Shown here: in pieces, positions 1 to 9,800 of the stretch
Position numbering within the stretch: position 1 is the first letter of the stretch
How the letters are laid out: the number at the start of each line of letters is the position of its first letter
DNA from: Micropterix aruncella
Taxonomy: Eukaryota; Arthropoda; Insecta; Lepidoptera; Micropterigidae
Length of the DNA stretch: 64,000 bases
Assembly: GCA_944548615.1 (NCBI GenBank)
Contig: OX155972.1
Span: 10,165,161-10,229,160, forward strand
Reading direction: 5' to 3'
Made by a program: the position numbers and the translations under genes
The notes under the pieces: generated by a model
What the model saw: the letters and a program-made list of their open reading frames with translations, nothing else
Told to the model about the DNA's origin: nothing
Database searches by the model: none

Positions 1-475
1 CCAAACTCTCGATTGGTTACGAGTTCGAGGTCCCTTGCGCGGTCCTCTCCCTTACGAAGCGATGAAACGGTGTTTACCGAATCTATCGCGGACCACAGCG
101 TCCTTTGCCCGGCTGTTCACCCAGGATCGGGTAACCGATGATCGTTTCAAGAGCAGTCGCCGTAAGGTCCGCAACCACCCCCGCTCTGTAGGAAACAGTA
201 CTGCTTCCAGACTCCCCCGACTGTTAGTCAGAGTGCACAGCGATTGGCTTACGCCGCACGGTGCGCAGACCGTCCAGGAGCGCCAGAAGGTTGATTCCCA
301 GGGGAATCTAACCATAAGGCCAGATTCCTACACAGGCTCGAACTTCATGCGTGGAGGCCGTCGGATAGGTGTTGACCCGTGAGTGTGACCAACCCTGAAC
401 AGAATGGGTCTTCGTGGCAAACTCAGCAAGGGCCCATTAACTCCCGCATGATCTGATTCTACACCCAGAATTGGC
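1..475 (+). repeat. GC-rich interspersed repeat (family G), partial copy
   Basis: This stretch is much more GC-rich than its surroundings and is nearly identical to 29920-30380. It also matches parts of 28690-29840 and 50520-51190, and in reverse 51236-51630. Shared blocks include GAGTTCGAGGTC, CTATCGCGGACCACAGCGTC and a run ending in GGTGTTGACCCGTGAGTGTG. Open frames inside it occur on both strands, differ between copies and carry no motif I recognise, so they are not called as genes. The left end is cut by the window. The class is unknown; a non-coding part of a retroelement is possible. Confidence 0.75.
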
Positions 476-477
476 TC

Positions 478-705
478 TCAACGATGTGGCTCATCAACGG
501 TCAACAGCACTGACACAAAATTTTGTATAAGCGTTCAATTATGATAGCCCGTTATAAGTTTCACCATGACTTGCTCCCGAAGAGAGGACTCCTAGATGGT
601 CAACAGCACAGAAACGAAATTTTGTGTACGCATGCAATTATGATAGCCCGTTCTAAGTTTCACGTTGACATAGCTGCTGCATCCAGAGTTGGCTCGGGAC
701 AGAGC
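478..705 (-). repeat. Tandem repeat family S, two diverged units (reverse orientation)
   Basis: Two units of about 110-120 bp repeat the blocks GGTCAACAGCAC, AAATTTTGT and ATTATGATAGCCCG. They are the reverse complement of units at 2895-3160 and 49180-49447. No coding capacity is evident. Confidence 0.65.
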
Positions 706-720
706 ATTTTAATAAAAGCT

Positions 721-1540
721 GCTTTTTAAAAATATGTTTTTACTTTTAAATTAAATTTGATGATCCACTTCCACACTCTTCCACCGATCCGCTTCCATTT
801 TCTTCCGATCCGCTTCCACGAGCTCTTAATCCATCATCATCAACCTTACCTTCGATTGTTCACTTGGCTCGTTTTCAAGGTCGTAATTTCCAAAACAGAT
901 AAAACGGAATAGTTGGTGCGTAAATATTTTTTGTGATAAAAACGATACAATGTAAGGTGGCCTTGTTCTAATCGCATACCTGTATGTGCTTCAAAAATAC
1001 AAGGTCAAAATATTCGACATGCTCGTATCTAATTATTTGAATGAAAAACATTTGCTATTAAAAAAAAACAAATCTTCCTTCTTCGTGACTGACAATCTGC
1101 TGCCATCAGTTTCTATCAACGCCCGTGGAGACAATAAACCAGATATGTTAGCAAGCATTATGTTAATTAATCGATTTGCGTCACAAATACTGATTAAAAC
1201 ATCCCAGACACATAAAATATATTTAATAAATTATTGATAATGCTGGCAGCTTTAAAGCATTTCATATCTCGTCGAATTATATATTAATACATTGGTTGAG
1301 GAATTTTATTTGTATTTGTATCGTACCTACCAATATAAAATTAAATATTTTTCACTTTGAATTATAATTTAAAATATGAATAAAGCGGATTATTTATGAA
1401 AAATATTTCAATCTGATCAATACGGAAATAAAAATTAATTTGAGACATAGCCAATATAAAAATAAAATAAGAGACAAAATGTTATCAAAAAAAAAAAACG
1501 CTTTTTAAAATTTTACATAATTACAGCAGCCATGTCATGG
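721..1540. other. AT-rich stretch without recognised gene
   Basis: The sequence is AT-rich with homopolymer runs and scattered stops in all frames. A weak 83-codon open frame at 986-1237 has no splice context or recognisable motif. Nothing else is supported here. Confidence 0.5.
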
Positions 1541-1673
1541 TGATGCTTAGACGGGGGACGTCCTGAGGGGGGACGTCTTGCACTATATATCTAAAAGAAG
1601 CCCCTAAAAAGGCACATAAACGCCACCCTACAATCGATTCAAAAATTTAAGCGAAGCCGTGGGCAAAAGCTAG
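1541..1673 (+). mobile_element. Helitron 3' end fragment
   Basis: The segment ends in GCGAAGCCGTGGGCAAAAG followed by CTAG and a host T, as Helitron 3' ends do. Upstream, GGGGGACGTCTTG and CACTATATATCTAAA match the reverse complement of the Helitron at 53134, which puts both in one family. The 5' part is missing. Confidence 0.6.
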
Positions 1674-2500
1674 TTCTATGTAAAACCGAAATAACGAAAT
1701 GGTAATGTTAGAATCAATCCAATATTTTTCTCAGTACAGACTTGTACCGTAGAAAAAATGATATTTTATATGCCAACAATAGTCATATACCATTATGCTC
1801 TATACATTATCGAGTATGGGGACACATCTGATCGAAAACATGGCCTTCTGTGCTGTCCAGTTTTCCATATGTATTTATTAAATGGCTTCGACGTACCATA
1901 TCTAATTTACCATTTCGTAACGTACAGATAATTCTAAATTTGTCACCACTTTTATATTTAAATTTGTCACCACTGTTATATTTAAATTCGTCACTACTTT
2001 TATATTTTAATTATCACTAAATTTTTCAGTACTTTGCTTATTTTCTTTGATGATAATTCTATTTAATTACGACGCGACATTGGGATCTCGCTTCTAACAT
2101 GACAGCATGTAGTAGTATAAGCACGGTTATAGTTGGATACATGAATGATGTTTAAATTACAGAATATTGTTATTAACCGTCAGGAAAATGTTTCAACGAA
2201 ATTCCTTGTAATTCAAAAAAATTACGATTGAAACATCGTTATTCTGTATAAAACCGTATAAAAAAATGTCGAGTATGGCGACACGTCTGGTTGTAAACAT
2301 GTCCTTGTTTGGCTATGATTTTAGTCAGGAAGATCGTTATTAAAGGAGTTTTTTTTAATTTTCCATATTTTTTTATTAAATGGCTTCCACATGCCCTATC
2401 CAATTTAACATTTCGTAACGAACAGACATGCTACAATGCTAAATTTGTCATTATCTCAATTAAACAAATTAAAAATCAAAATACGGTATAATTTACGAAG
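1674..2500. repeat. AT-rich DNA with an internal direct duplication
   Basis: Two related segments, about 1812-1945 and 2268-2455, share GTCGAGTATGG, TTTATTAAATGGCTTC and TTTCGTAACG in the same order. A short tandem of about 28 bp (AATTTGTCACCACTTTTATA and variants, three units) lies at 1937-2012. No gene is visible before the exon at 2563. Confidence 0.55.
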
Positions 2501-2531
2501 CCGTTTGCATCACTATCTATGAATATAACGA

Positions 2532-2536
2532 TCAGT
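2532..2536 (+). promoter_or_regulatory. Possible initiator (TCAGT) for exon 1a
   Basis: TCAGT matches the arthropod initiator consensus and lies 27 bp before the ATG of the exon at 2563. A TATAAT sits about 45 bp further upstream, which is too far for a standard TATA box. The motif is short, so this is weak support. Confidence 0.2.
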
Positions 2537-2562
2537 TATATGTATATGTTTATTGACACAGG

Positions 2563-2710
2563 ATGTGCGCTCGTTACACGGTAGCCGTATTGTGTTTGGT
2601 AATGGTTTTGGTGACGTTTCCTATAACAAGCGATGGAAAGATATTCACGAGATGCCAGCTGGTGAAAGAGCTCCTGATGAGGCGCTACAACAAAACGTTT
2701 CTGACCAATT
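2563..2710 (+). CDS. Lysozyme-like first exon 1a (alternative or orphan)
   Basis: This exon encodes a complete signal peptide (MCARYTVAVLCLVMVLV followed by a TSDG cleavage region) and then the N-terminus of a C-type lysozyme, KIFTRCQLVKELL...FLTN, with the first conserved Cys. It ends in a clean donor (GTAAGT) in phase 1, so a T is left over to begin the invariant Trp codon. It closely matches the exon at 6758-6899 in length, sequence and phase. I find no exon 2, 3 or 4 between the two. It may be an alternative first exon spliced to 15308, giving about 174 residues. Alternatively it is the remnant of a duplicated gene that lost its 3' exons. The intact frame and donor favour use. Confidence 0.75.
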
Positions 2711-2820
2711 GTAAGTATAATTTTATAGTACTTTTCCATTACAAGTGCAAAAGAAATTGTGCAATATTGCCAAATGTGTGATTTTCAAAGAATTGCATTT
2801 CGTCATTATATATGAAGAAT

Positions 2821-3170
2821 GATGACGAATGCTCCGTATAAGCTGGACCCATAAACTTAGCAATGAATAATACAAAATTTTTACAAAAAAAGAACCGACC
2901 TATTTTTTTATATAAGTGCAGCAGCCATTTCATTGTAAAACTTAGAACGGGCTATCATAATTTAATGCGTATACAAAATTTCGTGTCTTTGCTGTTGACT
3001 GTTGAGGAGTCTCTTCGTCGGGAGCCAACCCTGGGTGCAGCAGCCATGTCATGGTTAAACTTAGAACGGGCCATCGTAACTGAATGCGTATACAAAATTG
3101 CGTGTCTGTGCTGTTGACAGTTGAGGAGTCCCCTGGTCGGGAGCCAACCCTGGGTGAAAAATCAGGTCGT
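2821..3170 (+). repeat. Tandem repeat family S, about two units
   Basis: Units share CAGCAGCCATGTCATGG, AACTTAGAACGGGC, AATGCGTATACAAAATT and GGGAGCCAACCCTGGGTG. The unit length is roughly 120 bp. The same family is seen at 478-705 (reversed) and 49180-49447. It lies about 110 bp past the donor of exon 1a. Confidence 0.7.
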
Positions 3171-3443
3171 GCTTACCATAAAAAAATGCAATGTCATCGG
3201 AACTGAACCAACATGCACATTTTTTAAATCATATGATAAAATATTTTGAGGATTTCCATCAAAATTAATGGATCCCATCATCAGAACAGGATTTTGATAA
3301 AAATGGGACCAATATGCAAGTATATCCTTTCAAATAGAATCATTTCAAGAATTTTACAAATCGGTTCATAAATGACAGAATTCTGAAGTAACAAAGATTA
3401 AAAAAAAGTTACAACTGAATTGATAACATCCTCCTTTTTTGAA
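3171..3443. other. AT-rich spacer, nothing recognised
   Basis: No open frame, structural repeat or splice-flanked exon could be supported here. Confidence 0.5.
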
Positions 3444-3745
3444 GTCGGTTAAAAAGTGCTTGAGCGTGCTGGTCGTTCCGAAAATTGTTGCACACTGTCA
3501 AAAAGTGCAATATTAAATATCTGGGGCATGTGCTGCGGCATGACAGATATCAGCTGCTCCATCTGATATTGATGGGCGAAATTGAGGGCAAATGGCGTCG
3601 TAGAAGGAAGAAAAAGTCGTGGCTCTGCAATGTCAGAGAGTGGACCGGGATCACCAGTGCGGAACGGCTCTTCCGGATGGAGCAAGATCGAAAAAAGTGT
3701 TCAGATCTAACGGCCAACCTCCAGTAATGGAGAGGCACTTCAAAA
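3444..3745 (+). pseudogene. RTE-clade LINE, 3' end of ORF2
   Basis: The reading frame ending at 3727 gives the C-terminal tail typical of RTE (BovB-like) reverse transcriptases: LLHTVKKCNIKYLGHVLRHD, then a basic RRRRKKKSWLCN block and REWTGITSAERLF. Only the last 90 or so residues are present, so this is a 5'-truncated dead copy. A closely related fragment lies at 48222-48655. Confidence 0.8.
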
Positions 3746-4619
3746 AGAAGAGATGACGTTTAATAATCGGGTTTTAATTAGTTTGTTTGTCCGTCTCTAC
3801 TTTTTACTGTGAATAGACAATGGGCAAAAATGTATAAGCGCCGGACCCACCTATATAATTACAACAACGTATTTACCATTGGATAGATATATTTACCTAG
3901 AATATTTATAACTACAACAACTTACCGTTTAGCCATTTCGAAGTTTTAAAGTTCGGAATCCTCTTAAATATGGCTAATTACACGAAAACCCCAATGCCAA
4001 ATATTTATTTGAAATATATCAATTATGTAGTAAAGATCCATAAGAGATAGTATAATATAATGTAAGGTCACTGACACACCATGTTGGACAGCTGACATTA
4101 GCATATTACATATATCAGTAAACAGAGCGGCAATGAAAACATTAGACACATTATATATTTCAAGCAACATTTCCCGGTATTTCCCCTCCATATATTGCTA
4201 ACAAACTAGACCATTTTTAGGAATATACAGTTTTGTACTCACACATCCTATGTACTTTATAGTGTCGAGTACGCGTCGAGTCGCAATAGATTTTAAATAT
4301 GTTTTACCGGCAATATTTCAATATATTTATTTAATATATACCGGCAATATTTAAATATATATACCGGCAACATATAAACCGGCGGTAATTGGCAGGTACA
4401 AACAGACTGAACCTTCTAAGGATGATCGTATACAATGTAAGATCAGGCGACCTAACTACGATTACTTTGGACATGAGTTTAGTATATGGACTTCAGAGTC
4501 GAAATCTATATTTACAAAAGTGTCAAATAATTTTATAAATTCTTTAGGTGGTAAAAAAAATGAAAATCACTGTAAAAATGCCGTCTGACACCTATTTCCC
4601 CCTTAATAAAGGTAAATAA
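3746..4619. other. AT-rich stretch with short ACCGGCAATAT repeats
   Basis: Around 4305-4385 the unit ACCGGCAATATTTAAATATAT recurs imperfectly about three to four times. The rest has no supported gene. Confidence 0.45.
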
Positions 4620-5456
4620 TGGCCTGTATTCCGTTTCCCCTCAGGCCTAATCGTGATGGGAAAACTAGCTTAGTTTAAACTAAGCTGGTGGTTAAAATTA
4701 GAAACTTAAGTATCTTCGTTATTTTGTTGGTATTCAATTTCATCAAGATTAGGAACCGGTCTTGAATCTTAAAATTGTTCATTTTGCCTATGGCCGTTTA
4801 AAAGCGGGGTCTTAATTTTGACAGCTCGGTCTTTCGCTCGCCTGCCCGCCGGCGCCGCATGCTGATTGTCGCCACTTTTTATTTTGTTTTAAAATATACA
4901 AATATACAAGGCTTTTTATCTCACAATATACAAGGCTAAAAATATACAAGGCTAAAAATATAAAAGGCTAAAAATATACAAGGCTAAAAATATACAAGGC
5001 TATTTATCATAATCTACAATAAAATATTTCCACTGTATTTACGGGGCACACTATAGCGATATATATTAACGAATAATTAAGATAATCGACGCTCATTGTC
5101 CCTTTTACGATTTAAAAGCCAATGCTGAGGAACATATTTAAAATTGCGAAAAAAATCTTTGAAATCACGAGAGAAACAAGAGCTACACGGCTGTCGGACA
5201 CAGACTGCTCGATTTAGATGGTTCTAAGTTAAGACCCCAAACTAGACCCATCCGCCTTGACACTTGTAGAAATAGAATACGAAAAAGGGTCTATACTGTG
5301 CTTAACATTAATTTAAGAGCCTGGTAGCCTCTACATAAACACGCTCCAGTTAAGACCCCTGAAGAGAATACCAAAATGTCGGTTCAAAATTAAGCGTCGT
5401 TTTAGCGCCTTGCTAGACCCCAACTTAAGCATCTGCACGAAACGGAATACGGGCCA
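4620..5456. mobile_element. Non-autonomous DNA transposon (family T), copy 1
   Basis: The ends are inverted: TGGCCTGTATTCCGTTTC at the left and GAAACGGAATACGGGCCA at the right. The 837 bp length matches a second copy at 19480-20312 (833 bp). Shared inner blocks include CGTTTTAGCGC and TTTTAAA-rich parts. The target-site duplication is not clear because the flanks are AT-rich. There is no transposase frame, so the superfamily is undetermined. It lies upstream of lysozyme exon 1b. Confidence 0.65.
4905..5008. repeat. Short tandem array, unit about 18 bp
   Basis: AAAATATACAAGGCT recurs five to six times with minor changes, nested inside DNA transposon family T copy 1. Confidence 0.8.
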
Positions 5457-5489
5457 ATAGCGACCATTTTTAAACCTGTGCCTACAAGG

Positions 5490-6345
5490 CATATTTCGCC
5501 CGAATTCAGTTATTCAGTATTCAGTATTCAATTTATTCAGAATATACAATAAAAGCATGAATGATCAATTAAAGCCAGTTATCGCATATTATTTTTCGTC
5601 AGTTGCTAGTAATATATTGATATTGATATAAAACTAATCAAGCAGAAATATACATTTGACAGTAGCGTGGACTAAAGTCGGCTTTACACGGAAGACAAAT
5701 AATAAAAAACAGAACTGATTCCATGTACATGGGTATACATATAAAATAAGTAATTATTTAAAACATATTAATAGTCATATTAGCCACTGTATACAAAAAT
5801 AATCACACAATAGAAAGTATCAAAACAAAATTGAAAAAAAAACCAATAACAACGTATGTAGATGGCCAGGTATATTACGTTAAACATTGTAATCTACATA
5901 CATATTAAATATTAACTTCATAATATTATCATTTTTGTTTTTGTTGTTGACAATTGATATTTTTTTTTTTTTTTTTTTTATGAATTTAAACAATAACACC
6001 AAAATTATGTTGCAGAAGATTACATATTAATGTCAATCCAATTTAAAAAAATGGCATGCTTAAAAAAATCACTTAGCTTATATAAAGCATGTGTGGATTG
6101 CAGCTTTTGTTTAACAAACCTTTCAATCGCTTTTGTTTCCATCTTTCTTGTGGAGAGTGGTAGCTGGTTAAAGAGCTAGAAGCTCAAATACCTAAAGGAC
6201 ATTTGTGTTTGCTTAAGGCGTACTTTAGGGAGGACAACATCATCACGTCTGCGTGTATTGTGTGAGTGCATATTCCCGTTTACCCCTTTGCTCGTTTATA
6301 TTAGATTTAGCATATAGTAGACAATTTAAAACATATTCAGAGATA
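5490..6345 (-). pseudogene. LINE 3' fragment (CR1/Jockey-like), copy 1
   Basis: This copy aligns along its length with 53985-54747 plus 55014-55060. On the minus strand at about 6068-6290 it carries the end of a LINE ORF2 related to the better preserved copy at 54455-54694 (HNTRRRDDVILLKV, SYKLFNQLPLSTRK). It keeps an uninterrupted TTTAAAACATATTCAGA where the other copy has a 262 bp insertion. A poly-T run sits at 5960-5978. Confidence 0.7.
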
Positions 6346-6360
6346 AAAGTTAATATTGTG

Positions 6361-6757
6361 TACTAAATGAAGTATGGTTCGCAGTGTGTATCACGAAATA
6401 CTCCTGCAATTGTAATTGCGCTTGTATCCCAGAGGTGCGTCTGACTGAGGGTTAAACCGCTTTGTTGCGCTTCTACTGTTATGTGCTCTAGTTGAGCCAT
6501 CATGCTATTGTCTACATGTATGTGTAAAGAGACATAATAATGTCGTCGGCATAGTCCAATTATATATACGCTATCATTAATATGTTATCTATAGTGCTAC
6601 TCCACTGACGTGCCTATGAGAAAATTATTCAAAGCTGTTAGGTATTTCCATAGTTATAATTGACACAACTGATTCAGTTCAAATGTTTTTTCACATTTTA
6701 TTACTCCACGTGCGGCATTTAAGTGTTCAGTTGGTTCGATAAATTCGCCGACACAAG
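6361..6757. other. Upstream region of lysozyme exon 1b
   Basis: This is likely promoter and 5' UTR sequence between the LINE fragment and the ATG at 6758. I see no clear TATA box at the right distance and no repeat match. Confidence 0.4.
6727..6731 (+). promoter_or_regulatory. Possible initiator (TCAGT) for exon 1b
   Basis: TCAGT lies 27 bp before the ATG at 6758, the same spacing seen for exon 1a, which makes both slightly more believable. Support is limited to this short motif. Confidence 0.25.
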
Positions 6758-6899
6758 ATGTGCGGTCGCCGCGTGGTATTTTCCGTGTTTTTATTACTCG
6801 TTTTTGTGCTGGATGCAAGTGACGGCAAGAGGTATACGAGATGTCAGTTAGTGAAAGAGTTGCTCTCTAGGAGATTCAGCAAGACATTTCTGAGTAATT
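6758..6899 (+). CDS. Lysozyme-like exon 1b
   Basis: This exon encodes a hydrophobic signal peptide (MCGRRVVFSVFLLLVFVLD, then ASDG) and the mature start KRYTRCQLVKELLSRR...FLSN, with Cys1. The donor is GTAAGT, and 142 nt leaves phase 1. The ATG is chosen because it starts the signal peptide and matches exon 1a (both read ACACARGATGTGCG). Confidence 0.9.
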
Positions 6900-9800
6900 G
6901 TAAGTTTTTGTTTGGTTCTCTTACACTATAGATGTTTCTTCCTCTTTTCGTAGTGCTGTTTTCTATTCAAGTAGGCGACGTCGCTCAAGGGCTTTCGCTT
7001 TTATAACTTTAACACTAAGGTTCTTTAACACAATGTCTCTGCGTTCACGAAATGTGGAAAATCCTCCAGTAAAACTACATTTCTAAGACCACCTTATCAT
7101 GCACGTTCTTTCAAAGAGTACGGAGTCTACATCCTATGGAAGAGGGTAAAAATTAGGTCCATCATACTCGCCAAATACTGCTTTTTAGACCGGAACTCTA
7201 AAGCATAGGCAAAAACGCCTTCAAAGCAATAATTGATTCCTGTTCAAGAGTTGGTAAATATCCTAAAGATATGGTTAATGAAGGAGTTAGTTAATGAAAC
7301 AACTGCTATTAAAATGGAGACACTGCATAGTGAGTAGTGGTCAATTTTCCCATTATTTAAATACCTATATATTTTGCATACACATTTGTTGGTATAAAAT
7401 TTCCTTTTGAGAGCTTCTAAAATTCTTTTATTTGCATTCTGAGGCGGAGTAATAATTTACGACTGCCGGGATGTATATTTATTTTAATAAAAATTTTTTT
7501 TTTGTTTCATACGGTTATCAACTCAGTTATTTTTAATATACCTGCTCCAGATATATTATCCTGGAGCAGGAGAGGTATTATCCTCCGAATATTATCCTGC
7601 TCCTATTGTATAGCTTCCTCCGACTATACAGTAAGTTTAAAATCGAAGACTATCGCGGTTATTTGACATTATAAATAGGATAGAAAACGAATTTACCGCG
7701 TGAAATTTGTAGGACCCGACGTTTCGGTGACGTTGCAGCCGCCTTTGTCTAGGGTAGACAGTCTACCCTAGACAACGGCGGCTGCAACGTCACCGAAGCG
7801 TCGGGTCCTACAAATTTCACGCGGTAAATTCGTTTTCTATCCTATTTATAATACAGTAAGTTTTCACAACATGATCACACTCTGTCAGCTTATAAGTTGA
7901 CGACTAAAACCTATTCACTTTACTGAATACATGACATTAACTTCTCTTAGAAAAGATTAAAATCGAAGCGAATACGTCACGAGTCGTAAGGGCTCGGATA
8001 TGGTCGCCAGATGTCCCCTACTCGGCCCCAAACGTTTGCAAATAAAGGCGTTAGTATCGTAACCCAGCGTAACCCTAACCAGAGGCGTTCGTCGAGATGT
8101 ACCCATCTGTCATTCCTCGCATCCTCTTCCCGCAATTCCCTACTGCTCGAAAGTATAGCTACTGTTTGGTATACTGTGTTCACTGCGTGTCGATTTATGA
8201 GATTTTAAATGAATTTTGGAAAAAAATATCTTGTTAGTTTCCACTTAGGTAACTGTCACGTTATTTCTTCGCGAATATTAACCAAACAACTAGAAAATTA
8301 AAAAATCAGTCTAGTCTAAATTTCGGTATCAATACAATTGAATTAATTAATTTGCGGAAATAAAAAAAAAAAAATACATTTTATTTTTATACGTTGTTGC
8401 TCTATGAGAAAAAAGTTGAAGAATGAAAAAAAAGATTTTTTTGTATGAAAAATAAATGAAAAAAAAGTTTTTTTTCTTTTTTAGTTTATCATATTTTTCC
8501 TTGCTACAATTCAATCATTCATCAACATGTTTTAACACTATAACGTAGAGCAGGCTTTTACCATTATATCCGTATGTAAAAAAGAATTTTAAAAAAGTTT
8601 TTTTTGTTTTTTTTTTTAATCTTTTTTTTCATTGCTACAATTCAATCATTCATCAACATTTTTTAACACAATAACGTAGTGCAGACTTTTATCATTATAT
8701 CCGTAACATTTTTGGAAATATAAGCTTAAAAATAAAATAGCAGGTAAGTAAAAACCAACATAAAAATTGTTTTACAAAATACATTTCAAAACCTTATAAA
8801 TCTAATACGATAGAAGAGCGACGTAACATGTCGATGGATTTTGGCTTAGTTGGAGCTGACAGAGTTTGGTCATATTGGAAAGGACAGACTTTATAGTGAC
8901 TTCTGATATGATGGCGGCTGTCTTATTTTAATAGTCAAAAGTTTTGGTAAAGTTTTGTATCGATTTGATATTTTAAGTAAGGTGATATATAGTGCAATAC
9001 GTCCCACCTCAGATGCACGCTACCTATCTCGTAAACGCACGTGTTTTGTTCCTCACCACAAGTTACTAATTTCATGATATCTCTATAACTATACCACCTA
9101 AACACTTACAGTAAATGGATAATTTTATCACTATTTAACACCCGTAACACCGATTAATTTATTTTGATAAGAATTCTAATTTTATTGCTAATGTCTTCAA
9201 AAAACACTGTCTATATATATTTCTTATTTTTATTGTGACTTAAAAGCAGTTCTTGTAGCTTAAATATAAAAGTTGGATGTATGCTGTTGTCGACTTTTTT
9301 ATAGATCTCGTAAGGTCTTTTTTATAGATTTCGTATGTTTTTGTTATATACCGTGTTCACATACTACGAGATATATCAACACTGTTTCTTCAGCGCACGT
9401 CGATAAAGCAACTCACCAGCTCATTTTTTTCGACTTAATTTACATGTATCGTGATTTCCTTTGGAAAACCAATATCTGTAACAATAAAATATAGCCTACA
9501 GTACTCGTCGATAATGAAGTTTTCCAATAGTGAAAGAATTTTTGGAATCAGATTAGTAGTTTCGGAGATTACCCCCTACATACAAACGTACAAACTTACA
9601 ATCTTACACACATACTAAGTTACAAACTTACAAACTTATTTATAAAATTAGTATAGATTATAGATATAATATAAAATTCATATCTATTATACATAATATT
9701 CAGAATATATAGTTCAGAATCTCCACTAGGTACTAGCTCTGTCGGAACCTTATAACATTATTTATTTCTAGCGTTTGAGCTCAGTGCTACTATTTTTGAC

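Noticed and set aside
2536..2933. Minus-strand frames opposite lysozyme exon 1a
   Set aside because: The plus-strand exon has leader, Cys motif, donor and a paralogue; the antisense frames have none.
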